DNA of 64,000 nucleotides, taken from Cyanobium sp. PLM2.Bin73 (GTDB lineage Bacteria > Cyanobacteriota > Cyanobacteriia > PCC-6307 > Cyanobiaceae). A model generated the notes under the pieces. That model made no database searches. It had not been told where the DNA came from and saw nothing but the letters and a program-made list of their open reading frames with translations. Where the stretch lies: the NCBI GenBank assembly GCA_007694915.1, contig REEV01000098.1, positions 1-64,000 on the forward strand. Reading direction: 5' to 3'. Positions 18,180-25,563 of the stretch are shown here, one piece after another. A program made the translations under genes and the position numbers. Numbering within the stretch: position 1 is the stretch's first letter; the number at the start of each line of letters is the position of its first letter.

Positions 18180-19235
18180 TTGTTATTGGAGTCTGTCTCG
18201 TCCACCACTGCTGGCCACGGGGCTGCCGGCACCGGTGCTGCCGGCGTGGTTGCCCTCCAGAACCTGAGCCGCCGCTACGGCGATCACGTGGCTCTGGAGA
18301 ACCTCAATCTCACGGTGGGTGCTGGCGAGTTCTTCTCCCTGCTCGGCCCCTCCGGCTGTGGTAAGACCACCACCCTGCGTCTGATCGCCGGTTTCGACCG
18401 CCCGGATCGGGGCCGGGTGCTGCTGCAGGGCCGTGATCTCACTGGGGCGCCGCCACACCAGCGGCCGGTGAACCTCGTGTTTCAGAACTACGCCCTGTTC
18501 CCCCATCTCAGCGTGTGGGACAACGTGGCCTTCGGGCCCCGCTCCCTGCGGCTGCCGGAGGCCGAAATCCGCCGACGGGTGGGGGAGGTGCTGGAGGTGG
18601 TGCGGCTGGCGGACCTGGCCCGCCGCCGCCCCCACCAGCTCTCGGGCGGCCAGCAGCAGCGGGTGGCCCTGGCGCGGGCGCTGGTGAATGCCCCGGCCGC
18701 CCTGCTGCTCGATGAGCCGTTGGCGGCTCTCGATCCCGATCTCCGCCGCACGATGCGCGCCGAGCTTCAGCGCATCCAGCGCCAGGTGGGCATCACCTTT
18801 GTGCTGGTGACCCACGATCGCGAGGAGGCCCTCAGCCTCAGCGACCGGCTGGCCGTGCTCCACGAGGGCCGGCTGGAGCAGGTGGGCACGCCACGGCAGC
18901 TCTACGACTCCCCCCGCAGCGCCGTGGTGGCCACCTTCCTGGGGGCCGCCAATCTGTTCAGAGAGGGTGCCGGCTCCGGGGTGCGGTTGCTGCGACCGGA
19001 GCGTCTGCGCCTGCGCTCCAGCGCCCCGGCCGAGGGGGAGCAGGGGATGCGGGCCCGGGTGCGGGAGCTGGTGTTCCAGGGCGCCACGGTGGAGGTGCGT
19101 CTGCGCACGGATCGGAACCAGGCGCTGGTGGCCATCGACACCGCAGCGGATGTGCCCAACAATCTGCGGGTCGGCTCCGAGCTCTGGTGCTGCTGGAATC
19201 CTGCCGACAGCCACCTGCTGGAGGAGCCGGCATGA
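18180..19235 (+). CDS. potA: Polyamine-type ABC transporter ATP-binding protein
   Basis: This protein of about 351 residues has Walker A LGPSGCGKTTTLRLIAGF, Q-loop NLVFQNYALFPHLSVWDNVAFG, signature LSGGQQQRVALARAL, Walker B ALLLDEPLAALD and VTHDREEALSLSDRLAVLHEGRLEQVG. A C-terminal TOBE-like domain begins around residue 260. FQNYALFPHLSV is typical of PotA/PotG. The start is unclear: TTG at 18180 or 18186, or GTG at 18246, are the candidates in frame, and the long ORF-track entry includes antisense of the amine oxidase. Its stop overlaps the next ATG as ATGA. Confidence 0.85.
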   Translation: MLLESVSSTTAGHGAAGTGAAGVVALQNLSRRYGDHVALENLNLTVGAGEFFSLLGPSGCGKTTTLRLIAGFDRPDRGRVLLQGRDLTGAPPHQRPVNLVFQNYALFPHLSVWDNVAFGPRSLRLPEAEIRRRVGEVLEVVRLADLARRRPHQLSGGQQQRVALARALVNAPAALLLDEPLAALDPDLRRTMRAELQRIQRQVGITFVLVTHDREEALSLSDRLAVLHEGRLEQVGTPRQLYDSPRSAVVATFLGAANLFREGAGSGVRLLRPERLRLRSSAPAEGEQGMRARVRELVFQGATVEVRLRTDRNQALVAIDTAADVPNNLRVGSELWCCWNPADSHLLEEPA

Positions 19236-20413
19236 TCAGTCCCATCCATGGATCAAGCCCCCGGATCAGCCCTCGGGGCCGGCGGCGCTTCCTGCGCCAG
19301 CTGGGCCTGGCCGCCGCAGGCACCCTGGTGACCCCACCGCTGCTGCAGAGCTGCCGTGGTGGGGGCGGTGGAGCTGACGCCCCAGGCGCTGGCGGCGAGC
19401 TGGTGATCTCCACGTTCCCGCTCTATATCGACGGGGATGAGCCGGGCGCACCGGGCAGTGTGGCCCGCTTCCGCGCCGACACCGGCATCCAGGTGCGCTA
19501 TCTGGAGGACATCAACGACATGCGCCAGTTCTTCGCGCGCATTCAGCCGGACCTGGCCGCCGGCCGGCCCATCAGCCAGGACCTGCTCGTGCTCACGTCG
19601 TGGTTGGCGGAGCGGCTGATCGGCCTGGGCTGGCTGGATCCACTGCCCCTTGCCGAGGTGCCCAACGCCCGCAACCTGATTCCTTCCCTGCGCGATCCCT
19701 CCTGGGATCCCCAGGGGCGCTACAGCCTGCCCTGGCAGTCCGGCATCGCCGGCATCGCTTACAACATCAAGGCCACTGGCCGCGAGCTCACCGGTGTCGA
19801 CGATCTGTTCGATCCGGCCCTCAAGGGCCGGGTGTCGGCCCTGCTGGAGATGCGCGACACGATGGGGTTGTTGATGCTGGGGGACGGCAAGGACATCAGC
19901 CAGCCCAGCTGGGATGCGGCCCAGCCCTCCTTCGATCGGCTGGAGAAGGCCCGCCGTGACGGACAGATCCGCCGCTTCACTGGCAATGACTACCAGAACG
20001 ACCTGCTCGCGGGCAATCTGGCCGCCTGCATCGGCTGGTCGGGGGATGTGGCCCAGCTGTCGCTGGATGACCCCGACCTGCGCTTCCTGGTGCCCGAGAG
20101 CGGCGGCGTGCTCTGGGCCGATGTGATGCTGATGCCCAAGGGTGCCCGCCACCAGGAGGCGGTGGCCCGCTGGCTCAACTGGGTCTACGACCCGGTGGAG
20201 GCTGCCCGCATCGCCGCTGCCGTGCAGTACATCTCGCCGGTGGAGGGGGTGCAGGAGATCCTGGCCCAGGACCCCGCCACCGCTGAGCTGGCGCGCAGTC
20301 CGCTGATGTTCCCGGATGCCGGCATGCAGTCGCGCCTGAAGGTGTTCGGCCCCTTGAGCGAGACGGAGGAGGCCCGCTGGGAGGAGCGCTTTGCTCGCAT
20401 CACCGAAGGCTGA
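19232..20413 (+). CDS. potD: Polyamine-type ABC transporter substrate-binding protein (Tat-lipoprotein signal)
   Basis: This 393-residue periplasmic binding protein has an N-terminal twin-arginine-type motif (RRRFLRQLGLAAAG) ending in a lipobox-like LLQSC. The mature region reads LVISTFPLYIDGD, FRADTGIQVRYLEDINDMRQFFA, LVLTSWLAERLI, and YSLPWQSGIAGIAYN, with late GWSGDVAQLSLDDP. These match PotD/spermidine-putrescine binding proteins. It overlaps potA by four bases. With the adjacent oxidase it suggests uptake of an amine for catabolism. Confidence 0.85.
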   Translation: MISPIHGSSPRISPRGRRRFLRQLGLAAAGTLVTPPLLQSCRGGGGGADAPGAGGELVISTFPLYIDGDEPGAPGSVARFRADTGIQVRYLEDINDMRQFFARIQPDLAAGRPISQDLLVLTSWLAERLIGLGWLDPLPLAEVPNARNLIPSLRDPSWDPQGRYSLPWQSGIAGIAYNIKATGRELTGVDDLFDPALKGRVSALLEMRDTMGLLMLGDGKDISQPSWDAAQPSFDRLEKARRDGQIRRFTGNDYQNDLLAGNLAACIGWSGDVAQLSLDDPDLRFLVPESGGVLWADVMLMPKGARHQEAVARWLNWVYDPVEAARIAAAVQYISPVEGVQEILAQDPATAELARSPLMFPDAGMQSRLKVFGPLSETEEARWEERFARITEG

Positions 20414-21299
20414 GGGTCACCGTCGGGCCCGTCGCTGGTGGCCGTGGGCGCTGCTTGCGCCGGGGCTGGTCTGGCTGATCGGCCTCTACCTGCTTCCCCT
20501 GCTGGCCCTGGTACCGCTGTCGCTCTCGGAGCCGGTGAGCCGCTTCGGCCTGGACACCGTGTTCCGCTGGCGCCTGGCCAACTACGGGGAGGTGCTGGGG
20601 GCCTATGGGCCGGTCCTGCTGCGCTCGTTCGGTTTCGCCCTGGTATCCACGGGCCTTGGGCTGCTGCTGGCCTACCCGCTGGCCTACGGGATCCGTTTCC
20701 GCGGCGGCCGTTGGCAACCCCTGCTGATCGGGCTGGTGGTTCTGCCCTCGCTCACCTCCTATCTGGTGCGGGCGATTGGCTGGACCAGCCTGCTGGGCGA
20801 CAACGGGCCGGTGCTGGGCCTGATCACAGCGCTGGGCCTCACCGACCTGGGCAACGGGCTGGGGCTGTTGCGCGATGGCCGTCTGCTGAACACCCCCACC
20901 GCTGTGGTGCTGGGACTGACCAGCAATCAGTTGCCCTTCCTGGTGCTGCCGCTGGTGGTGGCGATGCAGCGGATTGACCGGCGCCTGCTGGAGGCCGCCG
21001 CCGATCTGCATGCCGGTGGCCTGCGCCGCTTCCGGCTGGTGGTGTGGCCGCTGTCCCGCCCCGGGCTGGCCTCGGCCCTGCTGCTCAGTTTGATCCCGGC
21101 GGCTGGCGACGTGGTGAACCCCCTGTTTCTGGGGGGCCCGAACGAGCGAATGGTGGGCAACACGATCGAGAACCTGCTGCTGGTGCAGCTGCAGGCGCCC
21201 AGGGCGGCCGCCCTGGCCCTGGTGCTGATGGCGCTGATCAGCCTGGCGGTGGTACTGCAGCTGCGAACCGGTGGCCTCGACGACCTGGCCCTGCCATGA
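20391..21299 (+). CDS. potB: Polyamine-type ABC transporter permease (PotB-like)
   Basis: This 302-residue permease has about six membrane segments, starting WWPWALLAPGLVWLIGLYLLPLLALVPLSL. The EAA loop reads LLEAAADLHAGGLRRFRLVVWPLSRPG. It uses a TTG start overlapping the binding-protein gene by 23 bp; no ATG or GTG lies between this and the first membrane helix. Its end overlaps potC as ATGA. Confidence 0.85.
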   Translation: MLASPKAEGHRRARRWWPWALLAPGLVWLIGLYLLPLLALVPLSLSEPVSRFGLDTVFRWRLANYGEVLGAYGPVLLRSFGFALVSTGLGLLLAYPLAYGIRFRGGRWQPLLIGLVVLPSLTSYLVRAIGWTSLLGDNGPVLGLITALGLTDLGNGLGLLRDGRLLNTPTAVVLGLTSNQLPFLVLPLVVAMQRIDRRLLEAAADLHAGGLRRFRLVVWPLSRPGLASALLLSLIPAAGDVVNPLFLGGPNERMVGNTIENLLLVQLQAPRAAALALVLMALISLAVVLQLRTGGLDDLALP

Positions 21300-22081
21300 A
21301 CCGCATCGGTGGCTGGCTGCTGGGCCTGGCGAGCGTGCTGGCCTTCGCCCTGCTCTACGCGCCGATCGTGGTGATGGTGCTCTTCAGCTTCAATGCCCCC
21401 CGAGGTCGCTTCAATCTGGTGTGGCAGGGGTTCACCCTCGCCAACTGGCGCCAGCCGCTGGCCGATGCCGCCCTCACTCAGGCCTTTCTCGCCAGCCTGG
21501 CGCTGGCCCTGGCGGCGGCGGTGCTGGCGGTGCTGCTGGGCGGCCTGATGGCCCTGGCCCTGGGCCGCGTGCGCCTGCGGGGCGGCCGGGCAATCGCCCT
21601 GCTGCTGGCCCTGCCGCTCACCAATCCGGAGATCGTGCTGGCCACGGCCCTGCTCAACCTGTTCGTGGATCTCAACCTGCCGCGGGGACCGCTGACGCTG
21701 CTGCTCTCTCACAGCCTGTTCTGTCTGAGCTATGCCGCCCTCACCTTGAAGGCACGGCTGGCGGGATTCGATCCCAGCCTGGAGCTGGCAGCCCAGGACC
21801 TGGGCGCGCCTCCCCTGGCGGCCTTCCGGCGCGTCACCCTGCCGCTGCTGGCGCCAGGCCTGCTGGCCGCGGGCCTGCTCAGCTTCTCGCTGTCGTTCGA
21901 CGACTATGTGATCAGCAGCTTCACCGCAGGCGAAACCGTGACCCTGCCGCTGTATCTGGCCGGGGCGTTTCAGCGGGAGATTTCGCCCCAGATCCAGGTG
22001 CTCTCCACCCTGGTGCTGCTGGTGAGCGGGGTGTTGCTCATCCTGGCGACACCCCGCAGTTCCGGGTCCGGGCGGCGTTGA
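21296..22081 (+). CDS. potC: Polyamine-type ABC transporter permease (PotC-like)
   Basis: This 261-residue permease opens MNRIGGWLLGLASVLAFALLYAPIVVMVLFSFN, the classic PotC start in which the first helix is followed by FSFN. The EAA loop is SLELAAQDLGAPPLAAFRRVTLPLLAPG, and DDYVISSFTAG is the conserved PotC segment. It completes the four-gene transporter operon, where every junction overlaps. It converges on pgsA with 22 bp between stops. The ORF-track version starting at 21044 lies in the wrong frame over potB. Confidence 0.88.
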   Translation: MNRIGGWLLGLASVLAFALLYAPIVVMVLFSFNAPRGRFNLVWQGFTLANWRQPLADAALTQAFLASLALALAAAVLAVLLGGLMALALGRVRLRGGRAIALLLALPLTNPEIVLATALLNLFVDLNLPRGPLTLLLSHSLFCLSYAALTLKARLAGFDPSLELAAQDLGAPPLAAFRRVTLPLLAPGLLAAGLLSFSLSFDDYVISSFTAGETVTLPLYLAGAFQREISPQIQVLSTLVLLVSGVLLILATPRSSGSGRR

Positions 22082-22103
22082 GCCCCTCCGCTCCAGGCCG
22101 GGG

Positions 22104-22703
22104 CTAGTGCCGGGTGCGGTCAGGTCGTCCGGCGCCCAGGTAGCCCCAGGCCGAGGTGAGGGCCAGCAGCAGCGACGGCCAGAACAGCCACCAGCCGAGC
22201 TGCTGGAGGAGGGGCGGCAGACCCCCCAGTCCAAGATCGGCGCCCCAGGTCGCCGGCCAGAGCAGCAGCAGCAGACTGCTGAATTGCAGCACCGTCTTGG
22301 CCTTGCCGGCCAGGGAGGCGGGGCCGCCGCCGCTGGCGCCGCTGCGCCAGCCGGAGATCAGCAGTTCGCGGGCCAGCAGCAGCCACACCGCCCACAGGGG
22401 AAGCTGCTGCGGCCAGGCCGGCTGGGCCGCCAGCCAGAGCAGGGGGGCGGCGATCAGGATCTTGTCGGTGAGGGGATCGAGGCGGGCGCCCCATGCCGAG
22501 CCGCCACCGGCGCGCCGGGCCAGCAGACCATCGGCCCAGTCGCTGAGGCCGCCCAGCAGCAGCAGCCACCAGGCCAGGTCCGCCGCACCGCCGCTGAGGG
22601 CCAGGATCAGGGGCAGGCCGAGCAGGGCCCGACCCACGGTGAGTCCATCGGCCAGGCGCCGCAGGGGGGCGGCGGCGCGCGGCCGGTGCTGGTGGCTGCC
22701 CAT
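22104..22703 (-). CDS. pgsA: CDP-diacylglycerol-glycerol-3-phosphate 3-phosphatidyltransferase
   Basis: This 199-residue membrane enzyme makes phosphatidylglycerophosphate, the precursor of phosphatidylglycerol, an essential thylakoid lipid. The CDP-alcohol phosphatidyltransferase motif DGx2ARx8Gx3Dx3D is visible as SDWADGLLARRAGGGSAWGARLDPLTDK around residues 55-82. Several hydrophobic helices follow. The ATG giving MGSHQHRPRAA was chosen; the longer frame runs antisense to the CBS gene. Confidence 0.88.
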   Translation of the reverse strand: MGSHQHRPRAAAPLRRLADGLTVGRALLGLPLILALSGGAADLAWWLLLLGGLSDWADGLLARRAGGGSAWGARLDPLTDKILIAAPLLWLAAQPAWPQQLPLWAVWLLLARELLISGWRSGASGGGPASLAGKAKTVLQFSSLLLLLWPATWGADLGLGGLPPLLQQLGWWLFWPSLLLALTSAWGYLGAGRPDRTRH

Positions 22704-22794
22704 CCGGGGGTGCTGCGGCTGGGCTGCCCATTGTGAAGGCGGCACCGGCCCAGGCCCAGAATGCCCCCACAGCTCTCCCGCTCCCCCAGCCGCC

Positions 22795-23259
22795 GTGGTG
22801 CAACAGCCCGTCTCCGCCGTGATGACCAGCCCGGTGCTCAGCGTCACGGCCGACACGCCCCTGCAGAACGCCGTGAAGCTGATGAGTGAGCACCACATCA
22901 GCGGCCTGCCGGTGGTGGACGAGGCCGGCGCACTGGTGGGGGAGCTCACCGAGCAGAGCCTGATGGTGCGCGAGAGCGGCTTCCAGCCCGGGCCCTACGT
23001 GATGCTGCTCGATGCGGTGATCTACCTGCGCAATCCCCTCAGCTGGGACAAGGAGGTGCACCAGGTGCTGGGCAGCACCGTGGGGGAGGTGATGAACCGC
23101 CATCCCCACAGCTGCGCGGGCGAGCTGCCCCTGCCGGCGGCGGCGCGGCAGCTCCATGAGGGCAGCACCCAGCGCCTGTTCGTGCTTGATGAGTCCCGCC
23201 GCCCGCTGGGGGTGCTCACCCGCGGCGATGTGGTGCGCGCCCTGGCCACTGAGGCCTGA
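22795..23259 (+). CDS. Two-CBS-domain protein
   Basis: This 154-residue protein is made almost entirely of a CBS pair. The first domain is VSAVMTSPVLSVTADTPLQNAVKLMSEHHISGLPVVDEAGALVGELTE. The second is VGEVMNRHPHSCAGELPLPAAARQLHEGSTQRLFVLDESRRPLGVLTRGDVVRALA. Such pairs bind adenine nucleotides and act as energy sensors or regulators. It uses GTG (22795 or 22798); no in-frame ATG precedes the first domain. Only 13 bp separate it from the HAD gene, so the two may be co-transcribed. Confidence 0.85.
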   Translation: MVQQPVSAVMTSPVLSVTADTPLQNAVKLMSEHHISGLPVVDEAGALVGELTEQSLMVRESGFQPGPYVMLLDAVIYLRNPLSWDKEVHQVLGSTVGEVMNRHPHSCAGELPLPAAARQLHEGSTQRLFVLDESRRPLGVLTRGDVVRALATEA

Positions 23260-23272
23260 GCCCGTGACAGGG

Positions 23273-24205
23273 ATGGTGCCATCAGCTGCTGATCCGTTGC
23301 CCTCCTGGCGGCCTGGCGCCGTGAAAGAGGCCCTGCTCTCCTTCGTGACGGCGGTGACCGCGGAACACTCGGCGGCGTTTGTGCCGGAGCCGGAGCGGGT
23401 GGCGGTGTTCGACAACGACGGCACGCTCTGGCCGGAGCAGCCGATGCCCTTCCAGGCCGCCTTCGCCTTCGACGAACTCAAGGGTGCGGTGCAGCGCCAG
23501 CCCGCCCTGGCCGATGATCCGATGGTGCAGGCGGCCCTGGCCGGCGACATCGGCGCCCTGCTGGCCGGCGGGCATTTCGAGGGTCTGCTGCGGGTGATTG
23601 CCGTGAGCCACGCCGGCATGACCACCGAGGCGTTTGCGGCGGCGGTGGAGGCCTGGCTGCGCTCCGCCCGCCATCCCCGCTTCGAGCGGCCCTACGACGC
23701 ACTCACCTACGGGCCGATGCAGGAGGTGCTGCAGCTGCTGCGAACCCATGGTTTCCGCACCTTCATCGTGTCCGGCGGTGGCGCCGACTTCATGCGCGTG
23801 TGGGTGGAGCGGGTGTACGGCATCCCGCCGGAGCGGGTGGTGGGCTCCACCGGCCGCACCAGCTTCGAGCTGCGCGAGAGCGGCCCGGTGCTGCTCAAGT
23901 CGCTCGACACCCTGTTCGTGAATGACGGCGCCGGCAAACCGGCGGCCATTCATCAGTTCATCGGCCGCCGGCCGCTGATGGCCTTCGGCAACAGCGACGG
24001 CGACCTGGCCATGCTGCAGTTCACCACGATCAACAACCCACGACCCAGCTTCGGGCTGATCGTGCACCACACCGATTCCGAGCGCGAGTACGCCTACGAC
24101 GCCGAAACCAGGAGCACCGGCACGTTGGTGAAGGCCCTGCAGCAGGCCCCCGAGCGCGGCTGGCACGTGGTGGACATGCAGCGCGACTGGCTGCGGGTGT
24201 TCTAG
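23273..24205 (+). CDS. HAD-superfamily phosphatase (phosphoserine phosphatase-like)
   Basis: This 310-residue HAD hydrolase has motif I VAVFDNDGTLWPEQPM, with the Asp nucleophile and DNDGT variant. Motif II lies in FRTFIVSGGGADFM, and motif IV in RPLMAFGNSDGDLAMLQ. Helical cap residues lie between motifs I and II. The DNDGTLW spelling marks a subfamily of haloacid dehalogenase-like phosphatases seen in bacteria and cyanobacteria; the substrate is not known. ATG at 23273 is used; GTG nine bases earlier is an alternative. Its TAG stop overlaps the pdeM stop in a CTAG palindrome. Confidence 0.8.
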   Translation: MVPSAADPLPSWRPGAVKEALLSFVTAVTAEHSAAFVPEPERVAVFDNDGTLWPEQPMPFQAAFAFDELKGAVQRQPALADDPMVQAALAGDIGALLAGGHFEGLLRVIAVSHAGMTTEAFAAAVEAWLRSARHPRFERPYDALTYGPMQEVLQLLRTHGFRTFIVSGGGADFMRVWVERVYGIPPERVVGSTGRTSFELRESGPVLLKSLDTLFVNDGAGKPAAIHQFIGRRPLMAFGNSDGDLAMLQFTTINNPRPSFGLIVHHTDSEREYAYDAETRSTGTLVKALQQAPERGWHVVDMQRDWLRVF

Positions 24206-24849
24206 AGCGCCAGCACGGCCCCTTCGGCCACCAGCCACTGGCGTTCGTGGCGGGGCAGGGGCATGCCGCCCGTGAGGGCGCCGAAGGCGGGCAGGGCGAG
24301 CCGCTCGCTGCGCGGGCAGTAACTGAAACAGGGCAGGCGCAGGCGGTCGCCCCTGCCGCCCAGCAGGGTCACCGGATGCAAGTGGCCGCAGAGGTTGAGC
24401 AGGCTGGAGCGCGGCTCGGGTTCGTGGCTGAGCCACCAGGGGCCCAGGGCCTGGCTGGGCTCCTGGGCCAGGCCGGCGATCCAGCTGCCGCGCTCGTGGT
24501 TGCCGCCGATCAGCCGCAGCGGGCAGCCGAGCAACTCGGGCAGGGCTGCCAGCTTGGCCCGCAGCTCGCCGGTGAGCCCCAGGCGGCCGTGGATCAGGTC
24601 GCCCAGCACGATCACCTGCTCGGGCCGCAGCCGCGCCGCCAGCTCCAGCAGGGCGTTGAGGGTGGCGGCGTCGCCGTCACTGGGCAGGGGGATGCCCTGG
24701 GCCTGGAAGCTCTCCGCCTTGCCCAGGTGCAGGTCGGCCAGCAGCAGCACCCGCCGCAGCGGATCCCACACCGCCCGCTCCGACAGCAGCTCCAGGGTCT
24801 CGCCGCCCCAGCGGAATGGCGCCGTCTCAGCCGTCGCCGCTGTGCTCAC
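24202..24849 (-). CDS. pdeM: Ligase-associated DNA damage response endonuclease PdeM
   Basis: This 215-residue calcineurin-like metallophosphoesterase has metal motifs VLLLADLHLGKAESF, VIVLGDLIHGR, LIGGNHERGSW and LNLCGHLHPV in the expected order. FQAQGIPLPSDGD and FGALTGGM are typical of the PdeM group that travels with an ATP-dependent ligase, DEXH helicase and exonuclease. The other three members are in this window at 29.1, 37.1 and 43.5 kb. It uses a GTG overlapping the GST stop as GTGA. Confidence 0.85.
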   Translation of the reverse strand: MSTAATAETAPFRWGGETLELLSERAVWDPLRRVLLLADLHLGKAESFQAQGIPLPSDGDAATLNALLELAARLRPEQVIVLGDLIHGRLGLTGELRAKLAALPELLGCPLRLIGGNHERGSWIAGLAQEPSQALGPWWLSHEPEPRSSLLNLCGHLHPVTLLGGRGDRLRLPCFSYCPRSERLALPAFGALTGGMPLPRHERQWLVAEGAVLAL

Positions 24850-25457
24850 CGGCTGCCCATCGCCCGCTGGTAGGCGGCACTGGCCTGGGCGCTGGCGATC
24901 GCCGCCCGCACCCCCGGCCAGGGCACCAGATCGATCTGGGGGAAGAAGATCGGCAGGTAGGCCAGATAGGACTGCACGGCGCAGTCGGCCGCGCCCCACT
25001 GCGCGCCCACCAGTGGCCGGCCGTCTGCCAGCAGGCCGTCGAGCACGCCCATCAGGCGTGGGAACTCCCGCTCCCGGTTGCTGGGCACGAACAGGGCCAC
25101 CGCCAGGGTGGCGTTGGCGAACAGCAACCACTGGGCCACCAGCGCCCGGCGGGCGGCCGCCTGCTCCGGCCCGCCGACCAGGTCGGGGTTGAATTCCCCG
25201 CCGAAGCGCTCGGCCAGGTGCAGCAGGATGGCGCCGCTCTCGAACAGCCGAAGCGGTCCGCCGCCGGGGGCTTCGAGGCCGTCGTCCTCCAGGGCTGGCA
25301 GCTTGGCGAAGGGGTTGATGGCGGTGAACGCCGGCTCGCGGTGTTCGCCCGCCTGCAGGTTGAGCTCCACCCAGCGGTAGGGGATGCCCTTCTCCTCCAG
25401 GTACCAGCGGGGCATGGAGGCCCGGGTGCGGGCACCGCCGTAGAGGGTGAGAGACAT
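24846..25457 (-). CDS. Glutathione S-transferase family protein
   Basis: This 203-residue protein has an N-terminal thioredoxin-like domain (LTLYGGARTRASMPRWYLEEKGIPYRWVELNL, with NPFAKLPALEDDG and LFESGAILLHLAERFG) and an all-helical C-terminal domain (SYLAYLPIFFPQIDLVPWPGVRAAIASAQASAAYQRAMG). The ES pair after the cis-Pro (LPALED...LFESGAI) is the glutathione-binding motif. It is translationally coupled to pdeM through GTGA, an association that may only be positional. Confidence 0.88.
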   Translation of the reverse strand: MSLTLYGGARTRASMPRWYLEEKGIPYRWVELNLQAGEHREPAFTAINPFAKLPALEDDGLEAPGGGPLRLFESGAILLHLAERFGGEFNPDLVGGPEQAAARRALVAQWLLFANATLAVALFVPSNREREFPRLMGVLDGLLADGRPLVGAQWGAADCAVQSYLAYLPIFFPQIDLVPWPGVRAAIASAQASAAYQRAMGSR

Positions 25458-25480
25458 GGCAGTGGGCGCGCCGCGCTGAG

Positions 25481-25542
25481 CCTATGGGCATACCAGATCA
25501 GCCTGTGGGCACCCAACCTCTCCCCAGGGGCACACAATCGGA
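25481..25542. repeat. Three direct repeats at exact 21-bp spacing, candidate operator array
   Basis: The core GGGCA occurs at 25486, 25507 and 25528, each time in a wider match of the type CCTrTGGGCAyaC. The three versions read CCTATGGGCATACCAG, CCTGTGGGCACCCAAC and CCCAGGGGCACACAAT. Spacing is 21 bp twice, two helical turns, so sites would lie on one face of the DNA. They fill the gap between the divergent GST and polyferredoxin-fusion genes, ending 21 bp before the latter's ATG. They may bind a regulator of either gene; no known box was recognised. Confidence 0.5.
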
Positions 25543-25563
25543 ACAGCGGCGCGGACAGGGCGG

